Source: DATJGS01 sp035494735
Lineage (GTDB): Bacteria > Eisenbacteria > RBG-16-71-46
Direction of reading: 5' to 3'
Assembly: GCA_035494735.1 (NCBI GenBank)
Contig: DATJGS010000019.1
Coordinates: 124,001 to 188,000, forward strand
DNA: 64,000 nt
Of this stretch, positions 17,601 to 25,283 are shown piece by piece. Numbering within the stretch: position 1 is the stretch's first letter; each line of letters starts with the position of its first letter. Position numbers and translations under genes: made by a program. The notes under the pieces are model-generated. The model was not told the DNA's origin. It saw only the letters and a program-made list of their open reading frames with translations, and searched no databases.

Positions 17601-19490
17601 GACACCGCGACCGTGCTGACCAACTGTCGTTTCCGCTACGCCGGTTTCGCCGGAGACGGCGCGCTCAAGTTCACGAGCTCGGGTCCGCCGATCACGAACT
17701 GCCTCATCACTTCCACCAGCGGCCCAGGCGTGCAGATCGAGGGCAACGCCACGCCGATCTTCACGAACTGCCAGATCGACTCCTCGTCGAACGTGCCGGT
17801 GATGATGTCGCTCGTCAGCGATCCGGTGTTCACGAACGTGCAGTTCCTGGGCAACACGTACACCGCGCTCGGCATCATCGGCGAGAGCATCGCGCAGGAC
17901 ATCCTGTGGAAGATCCGCGCGGTGTCGGGGCGCAACAACATGCCGTACCTGCTGCAGGGCCAGCTCACGACCGGCCTCGGCGCGACCGTGACGCTGCAGC
18001 CCGGGCTCATCGTGAAGTCGAACGGCAGCGCGTCGATCTTCATTCAGCGCGCGTTCCTCGCCGAGGGCCGAACCGTGCAGCCCGAGAGCCTCATCGTGTT
18101 CACGTCGTACCGCGACGACTTCTACGGCGGCGACACGAACAACGACGGCAACCTGAACCCGCCCGCGGCCGGCGATTGGAACTACATCACGGTGGACGGC
18201 ACGGCCATCGACCCGCAAGTGCGCTTCAAGAACTGCGTGATGCGCTACGGCGGATCAGGAACGACGACCGGAGTCCTGCGCTGCGTGAACTCCTCGCCGA
18301 GCGTGGACTCGTGCCTCATCAGCGCGAATGCGGTCGGCATCTCGGTCGAAGGCGCGAGCAATCCGCGCGTGCACGAGTGCAGCTTCTTCGGCAACACCCA
18401 GTTCGCGATCAACAACACGGGGGCCTCGTTCTGCGTCGACGCCGACAGCTGCTGGTGGGGCGCGGCCAGCGGGCCCAACGACAACTCGGCGACCGCCGAC
18501 CTGTGCGGCCTCGGCCTCAACGCCGGCCTCGGCGACAAGGTCAGCAACAACGTGGACTACACGCCGTTCAAGGTCTCGGGGCTGGTGAACCAGCTGCTCG
18601 GCGACGTCAGCCTCAACGGTCAGGTGCTGGCCTACGACGCGTCGCTCGTCATGCAGTCGCTGGTCTCGCTCTACACGTTGAGCCCGCTGCAGGCCCAGGT
18701 CGCGGACGTCGACGGCGACAACAACGTGACCGGCCTCGACGCGTCGTACATCCTTCAGTGGGTCGCCGGGATCATCAAGGCGTTCCCCGCGCTCAACAAC
18801 TCGGCGCACCCGGTCGCTCCGGGCTCGACCGCCGCGCTGTCGCGCAGCCACGGTGACGCGTTCGCGGTCGCGCTCGGCACCGCGCGCCGTGTCGGCGACG
18901 AGTGGCTCGTTCCGGTGACGGCGACCGGCGACGCGCCGATCTACTCCGTCGAACTGCGCGTCGAAGACGGCGCCGCGGCGACGCTCGGAACCGTCGACGC
19001 GGCGGATCCGAGCGCCACGCTCACCGCGGCGAACGTCGCGGACGGCGCGGGCCGCGTGGCCCTCGCCTCGGCCAGGCCGATCGCCGCCGGCGAAGTCGCG
19101 ACGCTGCGCTTCCCGGCGACGGGCGATTCGTGGACGCCGCCGCGCCTGGCCTGGGCGCGCGTGAACGCGACGACGATCGCTCCCGCGCCGCCGCCCGTCG
19201 TGACGCCGAGCGTGTCGTTCGTCGGGCTGCCGTCTCCGAACCCGGCCGGCGACCGGATGCAGGTCCGCCTCGGGCTCGCTCGCGCCGAGGAGGGCGTGTC
19301 GCTGCGCGTGCTCGACGTCTCGGGCCGCGTCGTGCGCGCGGTGTTCGACGGCGCGCTGCCGGCCGGCGAACGCTCGTTCACCTGGGACCTGCGCGACCGC
19401 TCGGGGAGCCGCGTCGGACCCGGGCTGTACTTCCTCGACGTGCGCGCCGGAGCGCTCCACGCCACGCGCCGCCTGACCGTCGTTCGCTGA
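14655..19490 (+). CDS. Large secreted beta-helix protein with dockerin and FlgD-like C-terminal domain
   Basis: A 1611-residue exported protein. ATG at 14655 follows AAGGAG; the signal peptide ends near LAPRAEA. Residues about 50-1300 hold six copies of a 200-211-residue unit, each with LTIxPGVVIK, NGTL and FTSxRDD-GGDTNxDG-GDW blocks, as in right-handed parallel beta-helices. Residues about 1316-1378 are a type I dockerin: GDVSLNGQVLAYDASLVMQSL and ADVDGDNNVTGLDASYILQWV, two F-hand calcium loops followed by a DAS helix. A cohesin- or Ig-like stretch (about 1396-1510) and an FlgD-like domain (about 1525-1611, GLYFLDVRAG) end the protein. Two cohesin-bearing proteins follow 26 and 9 bases apart, so it is probably a docked surface component. 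No catalytic residues of polysaccharide lyases could be identified. Confidence 0.9.
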   Translation: MRRLAPRRPACAVIQHSPRASRLPIFTVALAASVALSLAPRAEAQVVQITTNVAVTSTWGPTGTLVGTVFWVRNSFAVNSGVTLNIQPGVIVKFDSGRSLTVNGTLRCLGTAPSNVFFTSIRDDAIGGDTAGDGASVPAASDWGGIIWPDTSPDNSRLDFCDIRYCGTGATGALTFTSATDSITNCVIRRSYYGVDCQGNAAPALVNTSIEASTQTPIVLDFTATPVLSSLVFSSSNNGYDAFGLRGGTLTGGTFATLPQRGATVGANPISNITYVLFGSLTINAGAGLTINPGVVIKPIGGGFINVFGNLTMNGTSAVGDTITITSIHDDNFGQPGDTNDNGSISAPNRGDWGRVVFNQGATGSVQRCRLKFGSNSASQGVVEMTNNSIGVSNCLLSDVGHGLAMFGVSNPTVTNVAINNCSSTPILLSVSANPTFSGISFLANALTALGLEGEPIAVDSHIFFRNVAGFTNITYVLMNGPVQMLSPAILTIDPGVVIKNELGGGGFIIDGGLVANGTVSQPIVFTSIRDDLYGNPPDTNGDGSSTTPTQGNWTYIHFTGTSNDAVSKLNYCRLTYGSNGPFDGWAATVWYTSAAAPITNCFISKSAYGIRVDGNGTPLIDSCDINNCSAAPIVMSALSDPTISTNNTYSSNAYNAIALLSETLSQDARLRYRPGVGSPTYAYLPTGTITISTGVTLSVDPQVVLKPSSSFALFQVNGALNIVGSNTTTGRVFITSRRDDNPLYGGDTTPNDASTPQAGDWGSIVFNDQSVDASCVLRNVLFQFGGAGGNDGGTIQTNSASPRLVHLEFFQNVTAMTFTGNSAPVVDSTSILNCTQLPIVFSLVSDPQFPHPDLVSMANNTYTALGLLDETIAQNVHTGVRRISGISNIAYCPTGTITIAFGAKWTIDPGVVIKFGRVFSDPMGILVNIDGALRAVGKPDSLIVFTSSADDAFGGDIKGDGVLSVPGAGQWYGIRFSAISNDTATVLTNCRFRYAGFAGDGALKFTSSGPPITNCLITSTSGPGVQIEGNATPIFTNCQIDSSSNVPVMMSLVSDPVFTNVQFLGNTYTALGIIGESIAQDILWKIRAVSGRNNMPYLLQGQLTTGLGATVTLQPGLIVKSNGSASIFIQRAFLAEGRTVQPESLIVFTSYRDDFYGGDTNNDGNLNPPAAGDWNYITVDGTAIDPQVRFKNCVMRYGGSGTTTGVLRCVNSSPSVDSCLISANAVGISVEGASNPRVHECSFFGNTQFAINNTGASFCVDADSCWWGAASGPNDNSATADLCGLGLNAGLGDKVSNNVDYTPFKVSGLVNQLLGDVSLNGQVLAYDASLVMQSLVSLYTLSPLQAQVADVDGDNNVTGLDASYILQWVAGIIKAFPALNNSAHPVAPGSTAALSRSHGDAFAVALGTARRVGDEWLVPVTATGDAPIYSVELRVEDGAAATLGTVDAADPSATLTAANVADGAGRVALASARPIAAGEVATLRFPATGDSWTPPRLAWARVNATTIAPAPPPVVTPSVSFVGLPSPNPAGDRMQVRLGLARAEEGVSLRVLDVSGRVVRAVFDGALPAGERSFTWDLRDRSGSRVGPGLYFLDVRAGALHATRRLTVVR
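14808..18250 (+). repeat. Six coding repeats of about 600-633 bases
   Basis: The conserved FTSxRDD codons fall near 15007, 15632, 16232, 16857, 17490 and 18100. The copies have diverged at DNA level but keep the protein pattern, so this is an old tandem expansion inside the beta-helix gene and not a mobile or CRISPR repeat. Confidence 0.75.
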
Positions 19491-19516
19491 CGCGTTCCCA
19501 ACTCCAGGAGAACGCC

Positions 19517-21574
19517 ATGCGAACGCATCGGAAGACATCACTGCAGGCGCTCGGCCTCGCGCTGGCCGCCACGCTGCTCGCGGCCGCGCCGGCCTGGGCG
19601 GTGCGCGTCACCGCCGGCAACGGCGCCGGGATCGCCGGGCAGACCGTCGACATCGCGATCAACACGACCGCGCTCGCCGTCCCGGACAGCGTGCGCTCGT
19701 TCCAGTTCGACCTCACGTACAGCCCCACGCTCGTGACCGCCACCGACGTGCTCGAAACCGGCACGCTCGTCGGAACCGCGGGCTGGGGCAACGCCACGTT
19801 CAACGTCACGTCCGGCAAGATCAGCGTGAGCCATGCGGGGCCCAATCCGATCAGTGGCGCCGGCACGCTGGTCACCGTGCGCTTCGTGATCGACCCGGCG
19901 CAGCTCGCCGGCAACAGCACGACGCTCACGCTGTCGAACTTCACGTTCAACGAGGGCGCGCCGCTCGACACGACCGTGAACGGCACGCTGACCATCAACC
20001 CGACGCCGGTCATCACCGTCTCCCCCAACACCGGCGAAGTCGTACGCGGGCAGACGCTGGCGTTCAGTGTCTCGGGGGGAGTCTCGCCGCCGGTCACATG
20101 GAGCACGACCAACGCGTCGATCGCGACCATCTCGAGCGCGGGCGTGCTCACCGGCGTGGCGCCGGGGACCGTGCGCGTGAACGCGCTCGACAACGCGGGG
20201 CACGCGGACCAGTCGGACGGCGACATCCTGATCCGCGGCATGGGGCTGACGATTGGAACGGCGTCCCCGGTCATCGGCCAGCAAGTGACGCTGCCGCTCA
20301 CCGTCACGTCGCTCACCGGCCTCGGCATCCGCTCCGGACAGATCACGCTCGACTTCAACCCCGCGGTGGTCACCGCGACCGGCGTCACGACGCCGCCCGG
20401 CACGCTGCTGAACGGCTACGGCCCCGTCGGCTTCGGCGCGGGCTCCGGCACGTGCACGATCGACTTCGCGGGCGGCAGCGACCTGAATGGATCGGGCGTG
20501 CTGTGCTACGTCACGTTCAGCACGGTGCTCGCGGCGGGCACCGGCGTCTCAGCGTCGACCGCGCTGTTCAACGAGACGCTGACGGCCAAGGTGACGTCGG
20601 GCTCGATCTCGGTCTCCCCACTGCCGCTCGTCACGGTCAGCCCCGACGCCGTCACGCTGCTGGCCGGCGCGACGCAGCAGTTCACGCTGGGCGGCACCGT
20701 CACACCGCCGGTCGCCTGGAGCACGCTCGATCCGTCGGTCGCGAGCATCTCCGCGTCCGGCCTGCTCACCGCGCTGTCCGGCGGCGTCACGAAGGTCCAC
20801 GCGGTCGACAACCTCGGAGCGACGGACGACAACACATCGGTGACGGTCTACGACTTCGCGGCGTCACTGCCGACGGTCCAGGCCGCGCCCGGCGCGACCG
20901 TGCGCGTGCCGATCCTCGTCGATCGCAACGTGAGCGGGCTCGGCATCCACTCGCTGCAGTACCAGCTCACGTTCAACGCCGCGCAGATCGTGAGCGCGAA
21001 CGCGCAGGCCGCCGGCCTCGTCGGCGTCTGGGGCGCCGCGGGAGTATTCCAGAATCCGGGAAGCGGCGTGCTGACCGTGGCCGAATCCGGCGCGAACGCG
21101 GTGAGCGGCAGCGGCTCGGAGCTGCAGATCCTCTACTTCACGCTCGCCCCCGGCGTCACGATCGGCACGAACGTCCCGATCACGCTCGCGAACTTCATGT
21201 GCAACGAGGGCCATCCGTCCGCGCAGATCACGAACGGAGTGATCCAGGTGCGCACGACGTCGGACGTGCCTCCGGGGAGCAGCCTCGCCTTCGGGCTGGG
21301 CGCCGCGTGGCCCAACCCCACGTCGGGCGGCTGTCACATGCAGTTCGTCATCCCGTCCGAGAGTGCGGGGCAGTCGCCGGTTTCGCTCGCGGTGTACGGC
21401 GTGGACGGTCGCCGGCTGAAGACGCTCGTCTCGGGCCCCGTGGGCGCGGGCGTTCATGAGGCGCGCTGGGACGGGCGCGACGAAGCTGGCGCCGACGCCC
21501 CGGCCGGACTGTACTTCGTGCGACTCGAGTGGCGTGGTCTCGAAACGGCGCGCAAGCTCGCGCGCGTGCGCTAG
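19517..21574 (+). CDS. Three-cohesin scaffold-like secreted protein with BIG2 and FlgD-like domains
   Basis: 685 residues from ATG at 19517 behind CCAGGAG. A signal peptide (ending PAWA) is followed by cohesin-like domain 1 (about 27-165, FQFDLTYSPTLVTATDV … SGAGTLVTVRFVI), a BIG2 Ig-like domain (about 170-240, PPVTWSTTNASIATISSAG), cohesin 2 (about 245-370), BIG2 copy 2 (about 375-445) and cohesin 3 (about 450-580), then an FlgD-like C-terminal domain (GLYFVRLEWRG). Cohesins bind dockerins, and the gene directly upstream carries one, so this has the form of a small scaffoldin. The cohesin assignments rest on pattern only. Confidence 0.85.
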   Translation: MRTHRKTSLQALGLALAATLLAAAPAWAVRVTAGNGAGIAGQTVDIAINTTALAVPDSVRSFQFDLTYSPTLVTATDVLETGTLVGTAGWGNATFNVTSGKISVSHAGPNPISGAGTLVTVRFVIDPAQLAGNSTTLTLSNFTFNEGAPLDTTVNGTLTINPTPVITVSPNTGEVVRGQTLAFSVSGGVSPPVTWSTTNASIATISSAGVLTGVAPGTVRVNALDNAGHADQSDGDILIRGMGLTIGTASPVIGQQVTLPLTVTSLTGLGIRSGQITLDFNPAVVTATGVTTPPGTLLNGYGPVGFGAGSGTCTIDFAGGSDLNGSGVLCYVTFSTVLAAGTGVSASTALFNETLTAKVTSGSISVSPLPLVTVSPDAVTLLAGATQQFTLGGTVTPPVAWSTLDPSVASISASGLLTALSGGVTKVHAVDNLGATDDNTSVTVYDFAASLPTVQAAPGATVRVPILVDRNVSGLGIHSLQYQLTFNAAQIVSANAQAAGLVGVWGAAGVFQNPGSGVLTVAESGANAVSGSGSELQILYFTLAPGVTIGTNVPITLANFMCNEGHPSAQITNGVIQVRTTSDVPPGSSLAFGLGAAWPNPTSGGCHMQFVIPSESAGQSPVSLAVYGVDGRRLKTLVSGPVGAGVHEARWDGRDEAGADAPAGLYFVRLEWRGLETARKLARVR

Positions 21575-21583
21575 GAGGATCGA

Positions 21584-22381
21584 ATGACGACCCGCTCGTT
21601 CCGTAACGCGGTCGCCGCGCTGCTCGCGCTCGCGTTCGTGCCGCTGACCGCGGCCCCGGCGTGGGCCGTCATCAGCGGTGTGATGCCGACCCGCGTCGCC
21701 GTTCCGGGCGCGACCGTGGATCTCCCGATCACCGTCAGCCAGAGTCTCGCCACGCAGAACGTGCTCGCGATCCAGCTGCGCGTCGTGCTCGATCCCAACA
21801 TCGTGAGCGCGAGCTGGCTCGCGACCGGCCTCGTCCAGACGTGGGGCGCGCCGTTCACGAATGTCACCAGCACGTTCGCCGCGCTCGCCACGTCGGGCAC
21901 GACGCCGATCGCGACGACGAACACCGATCTGGCGACGCTGCGCGTGACCGTGAGCGCGGCCACGCCGCTCGGCACGGACATTCCGCTGCACCTTTCGATC
22001 TTCCAGTTGAACGGCGGCGTGCCCGCGACCGCGGTGATCGACGGACTGATCCGCGTGCGCAGCGCCACCGACGCGCCGCCACTTGCGATCACCGGGCTCG
22101 CGCTGCTCGATCCCGCGCCCAGCCCGGTGCGCGGCCGCGCGCGCTTCGCGTTCGCCTTGCCCGCGGGCGCGCGGCCCGGCATCGGCGCGCGGCTCTCGAT
22201 CGTCGACGTGCGTGGGCGGCTCGTGCGCACGCTGGCCGAGGGCGTGAGCGGCGCCGGGCATCACGAAGTCACGTGGGACGCCGCGGACGCCTCCGGCCGG
22301 CGCGTGGCGCCCGGCCTCTACTTCGCGACGCTGGAGTGGAACGGCACGCGGCTCACACGCCGCGTGCCCGTGCTGCGCTGA
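21584..22381 (+). CDS. Single-cohesin secreted protein with FlgD-like domain
   Basis: 265 residues, nine bases after the scaffold gene behind AGGAGG. Signal peptide to PAWA, one cohesin-like domain (about 30-160; LAIQLRVVLDPNIVSASW, later ATLRVTVSAATPLGTDIPL), then an FlgD-like domain (about 175-265, GLYFATLEWNG). With one cohesin and the same sorting-type tail it would be the simplest anchor for a dockerin protein. The three genes share direction, spacing and domain kind, so I treat them as one operon. Confidence 0.82.
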   Translation: MTTRSFRNAVAALLALAFVPLTAAPAWAVISGVMPTRVAVPGATVDLPITVSQSLATQNVLAIQLRVVLDPNIVSASWLATGLVQTWGAPFTNVTSTFAALATSGTTPIATTNTDLATLRVTVSAATPLGTDIPLHLSIFQLNGGVPATAVIDGLIRVRSATDAPPLAITGLALLDPAPSPVRGRARFAFALPAGARPGIGARLSIVDVRGRLVRTLAEGVSGAGHHEVTWDAADASGRRVAPGLYFATLEWNGTRLTRRVPVLR

Positions 22382-22402
22382 GCCGCGGGGGCCACGCCGC
22401 CC

Positions 22403-22969
22403 TCACCGCCCGCGCTTCGCCCAGCGCCGAACGTCTCGGAACAGCGTGCGCATGTGCTTCCACGCGAGCACCTGGCCGGGCCGGCCGAGCGTCGCGAGCG
22501 GCGCCCACTCCGCGCTCGCCGCGTCGTCCGCGGCGACCGGCGTGCCCGACTTCCAGCGCGCGATGAAGTAGAAGTTCATCGTCGGAAAGTAGCCGAACCC
22601 GCGCAGGAAGTAGCGATCCCAGTAGAAGCCCAGCGTGTCCGCGCGCCCCACGCGCAATCCGGTCTCCTCGAGCAGCTCGCGGCGCGCCGCGCCCTCGATG
22701 CTCTCGTTCGCTTCGATGAAGCCGCCCGGCACGTCGAGACAGCCGAGCCGCGGCCGATGCGCTCGGCGCAGCACGAGCGTCGTCGCGCCCTTGACCACGA
22801 TGAATCCGGCGCACGGCCGGGGATAGTCATAGATGAGGAAGCCGCAACGCGGGCACGCGATCTCGCGGCGCGTCGGCTTGACCACGCGCCGCAGCGGCCG
22901 CCCGCAGCGCGCGCATGGGAACGAACGCGACGCGGCCGATCGGACTCCCGCGCCCGATCGCGCCCTCAC
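22403..22969 (-). CDS. Nudix hydrolase with N-terminal zinc ribbon
   Basis: 188 residues from GTG at 22969, which overlaps the upstream stop (GTGA). A zinc ribbon (CARC … CPRC, about residues 17-36) precedes the Nudix fold with a complete Nudix box (GGFIEANESIEGAARRELLE then ETGL). The ribbon-plus-Nudix layout is that of NudC-like NAD(H)/RNA-cap pyrophosphatases, though the protein is shorter and lacks the usual SQPWPFP stretch, so the substrate is open. It is co-translated with the phosphodiester glycosidase gene. Confidence 0.85.
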   Translation of the reverse strand: MRARSGAGVRSAASRSFPCARCGRPLRRVVKPTRREIACPRCGFLIYDYPRPCAGFIVVKGATTLVLRRAHRPRLGCLDVPGGFIEANESIEGAARRELLEETGLRVGRADTLGFYWDRYFLRGFGYFPTMNFYFIARWKSGTPVAADDAASAEWAPLATLGRPGQVLAWKHMRTLFRDVRRWAKRGR

Positions 22970-23922
22970 TTCTCGTCCACCGTGATCACGGCGGGCAGTT
23001 GCGTGCGCGAGCCCAGCGCGTCGGTCTCGCTGTTGCCGTCCCAGTGGCCGAAGCTCGCGTAGCGGAACGAATCCACGCGCACGCACAGCTCGGCTTCGTA
23101 GCCGCCGTCCATCGACATCGCGTGCGTGATGCCGAGCGGCGATTGCTTGAGGAGCTTCGCGAAGTCCCACAGCGTATACGCGCCTTCGCTCGTGATGACG
23201 AGCAGGTGACCGCGATTGTCCTCGGCGACGACCGTGCGGTTCGCGACGCGGTCCGACTTGCGCACACGCACGTCGCCGGCCTCGTCGATCAGCATGAACG
23301 ACTGCGCGACCTGCGCCCACTCCGGCCGTTTGGCGTCGAGCGGCTCGCGCGTCAGATCGAGGACGCGCGCCTCACCGGGTGAGATGCCGTCCGAGCGCTT
23401 GTGCCCGCCGCTTCGCGCACCGTTCCGGCCGTCGCGCCCTCGGTCGCGGTTCCCGCCGCGCGCCGCGTCGCGCCGCTCCGCGCTCGATTCCTCGTCCTCC
23501 GCGACCGGCCCGCCGCGGGCCACGAGGGCCGCCTTGAAGCCCGGGTGCATTTCGGACGACACGATGCGCCCCGAGCACACGAGCAGCCCCATGTACGAGT
23601 TGTCGGGATAGAACTGGCCGGCGTTGAACACGGCGAGCGCGTGCGTCGAGCGCTGCCAGGCCACGATGTCGGGCGGATCGCCGTCGCCGGTCAGCGAGTA
23701 GTGCCGCGCGCGGATCGCGAAGTTCGCGGGGTCGATGCGCAGCACCGCGATCTGGCCCGAGCCGTGCCGGCAGAACGGCTCGCCGTGCAGGGTCGCCATT
23801 TCCAGGCCGGGCCGCAGCGTGCGCCAGCGGGGCGCGACCCGCCCGTGCGCGATGAGATACGCGCCCACGGCGACCGCGACGAGCGCGGAGATCCGCGCCA
23901 CAGGGACATGCCTTGCCGACAT
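22966..23922 (-). CDS. Phosphodiester glycosidase (NAGPA/DUF2233) family, membrane-anchored
   Basis: 318 residues. An N-terminal hydrophobic segment (about 8-26, VARISALVAVAVGAYLIAHG) is a signal anchor. The rest fits the NAGPA-like phosphodiester glycosidase family: FNAGQFYPDNSYMGLLVCSG, SFMLIDEAGDVRV, RTVVAEDNRGHLLVI and MSMDGGYEAELCV. Such enzymes remove GlcNAc-type sugars from phosphodiesters outside the cytoplasm. Odd is an insert of about 40 residues (near 140-180) made of Arg, Gly, Asp and Glu (GGNRDRGRDGRNGARSGG), absent from the fold and probably a loop. ATG at 23922 was chosen because the hydrophobic anchor follows directly. Confidence 0.82.
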   Translation of the reverse strand: MSARHVPVARISALVAVAVGAYLIAHGRVAPRWRTLRPGLEMATLHGEPFCRHGSGQIAVLRIDPANFAIRARHYSLTGDGDPPDIVAWQRSTHALAVFNAGQFYPDNSYMGLLVCSGRIVSSEMHPGFKAALVARGGPVAEDEESSAERRDAARGGNRDRGRDGRNGARSGGHKRSDGISPGEARVLDLTREPLDAKRPEWAQVAQSFMLIDEAGDVRVRKSDRVANRTVVAEDNRGHLLVITSEGAYTLWDFAKLLKQSPLGITHAMSMDGGYEAELCVRVDSFRYASFGHWDGNSETDALGSRTQLPAVITVDEK

Positions 23923-24096
23923 GTGACGATCATTGTGCGGGCCGGGCGCGGCGCGAGTCAAAGATCGACGCGTCTGGAGCGCGCGGGAGGCGGCGAAATC
24001 CCGCCTAAGGTCCGCCGCGATTCGGGCCGAAAACCTGCAAACGCCCCCCTCCGCCTCGATCGCCCCGGGTCGTGGACCCCAGCCAGGACACTCCCC

Positions 24097-25200
24097 ATGC
24101 TGAACCGCGTGCTTCGCGTCGTCATTTGGACCGTCTCCGCGCTCACGGCGGTGGCCTACTTCACGCTCGCCATCCGCCACATCCTCGGCCGCGGTCCGGC
24201 CGGTCCCGAAGAGCGGGCGCTGCTCGATCTCGCCGGTCGCATGGCCCGCGGCCAGGCCCCGTACGTGGAATCCGCGGTCGGCGGCTCGATGACCGCGCTT
24301 CCCGGACTGCCGTTCCTCCTCACACCGTTCGTGGATCCCGTGCATCCGCAGGCCGTGCTCGCGCGCATCGCGGCGCTCATGTTCTCGACGCTCGCGGTCG
24401 GCCTCGTCATCCTCGTGGCGCGGCTCGAAAGCGAGAGCTGGACCATGGCCGCGGCCAGCGGCGCGTTCGCGTGCGCCGGGCTCGCCATGGTCGGCGGCAC
24501 TCCGGGCGCCGCGAGCGCGATGAGCCTGATGCTCGTGCTCGCGCTCGGCGGGATGCTCGCGCTGCGCCAGGGGCGCGGCGTGTGGGGCGCGCTCGGCGCC
24601 GCGGTTTGCGTGACGCTCGGGCTGGCGGTGCATCCGCTGGCCCTGTGGTTCGCGATCGCGACCGCGTTCTATCTTGCGTTCGAAAATCGGCCGCGTCTCA
24701 TCACGTTCACGTTGGCGACCGGAGCGCTCGTGGCCGGCGGCTACGTGCTGCTGTCGCAGTGGCTCGGACCGTGGTTCAACTTCGCGGCGTGGGACGCCCC
24801 GGCGCAGGCCGTCAGCTGGCAGCCGGGGCCGCTGCTGCACTACGTCGGCGACGTGCTGCTCGGGCGGCTCAGCGTGCTCGTGCTCCCCGCGGTGCTGACG
24901 TTCGCGCTGCCGACCGCGCCGTGGCGCGGGCCGGGCGGCATGTGGGTGGCCGCGGGCATGGCGTCGTTGCTGGCCGGTGCCGTCGCGACGCAGAGCACGT
25001 GGGGCTCGACCGACGCGCTCGGCGCCATGGCGGTACTGCTCGCGCTCGTCGGGCCAATCTCGATCCAGCGCGTCACGCGGCACCTCGCGGCGTGGCCGGG
25101 ATCGAGCCGCCTCGGCGGTCAGGGCGTGGTGCTGGCCGCGCTCGCGCTCCAGTTCATCGCCTTCATCGCGGGCGCACGAGGCTTCGCCGGGCTGTCGTAG
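24097..25200 (+). CDS. Polytopic membrane protein, possibly GT-C glycosyltransferase-like
   Basis: 367 residues from ATG at 24097 (weak CAGGA upstream), with about nine to ten membrane segments and no signal peptide other than the first helix. The early stretch ALLDLAGRMARGQAPYVES … LPFLLTPFVD resembles the first extracytoplasmic loop of polyprenyl-phosphate-sugar-dependent mannosyltransferase families, where a membrane protein lists a site for residence and then a PALLxPF turn, but the catalytic acidic pair is not clear. I therefore leave function open. It is divergent from the glycosidase gene and convergent with a glycosyltransferase gene. Confidence 0.72.
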   Translation: MLNRVLRVVIWTVSALTAVAYFTLAIRHILGRGPAGPEERALLDLAGRMARGQAPYVESAVGGSMTALPGLPFLLTPFVDPVHPQAVLARIAALMFSTLAVGLVILVARLESESWTMAAASGAFACAGLAMVGGTPGAASAMSLMLVLALGGMLALRQGRGVWGALGAAVCVTLGLAVHPLALWFAIATAFYLAFENRPRLITFTLATGALVAGGYVLLSQWLGPWFNFAAWDAPAQAVSWQPGPLLHYVGDVLLGRLSVLVLPAVLTFALPTAPWRGPGGMWVAAGMASLLAGAVATQSTWGSTDALGAMAVLLALVGPISIQRVTRHLAAWPGSSRLGGQGVVLAALALQFIAFIAGARGFAGLS

Positions 25201-25283
25201 CGGGGCGGTACGCCGGTCGCGGTCGCCAGGCCGCGGAATCAGCGGGAGCGGCGCAACGTCGCGCGCCGTGCGGCTGCGGTCGC

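Noticed and set aside
14808..18250. Regularly spaced repeats as possible CRISPR or tandem satellite
   Set aside because: Period about 600 bases, coding, in frame and diverged; not short identical repeats with unique spacers.
14552..18856. Very long open frames overlapping the beta-helix gene in other frames and on the opposite strand
   Set aside because: Products are Arg/Ala/Pro-rich with no domain, no signal peptide and no ribosome site; they are the usual by-product of high GC in third codon positions. The same applies to long frames opposite the xanthine dehydrogenase Mo subunit (29338-31956).
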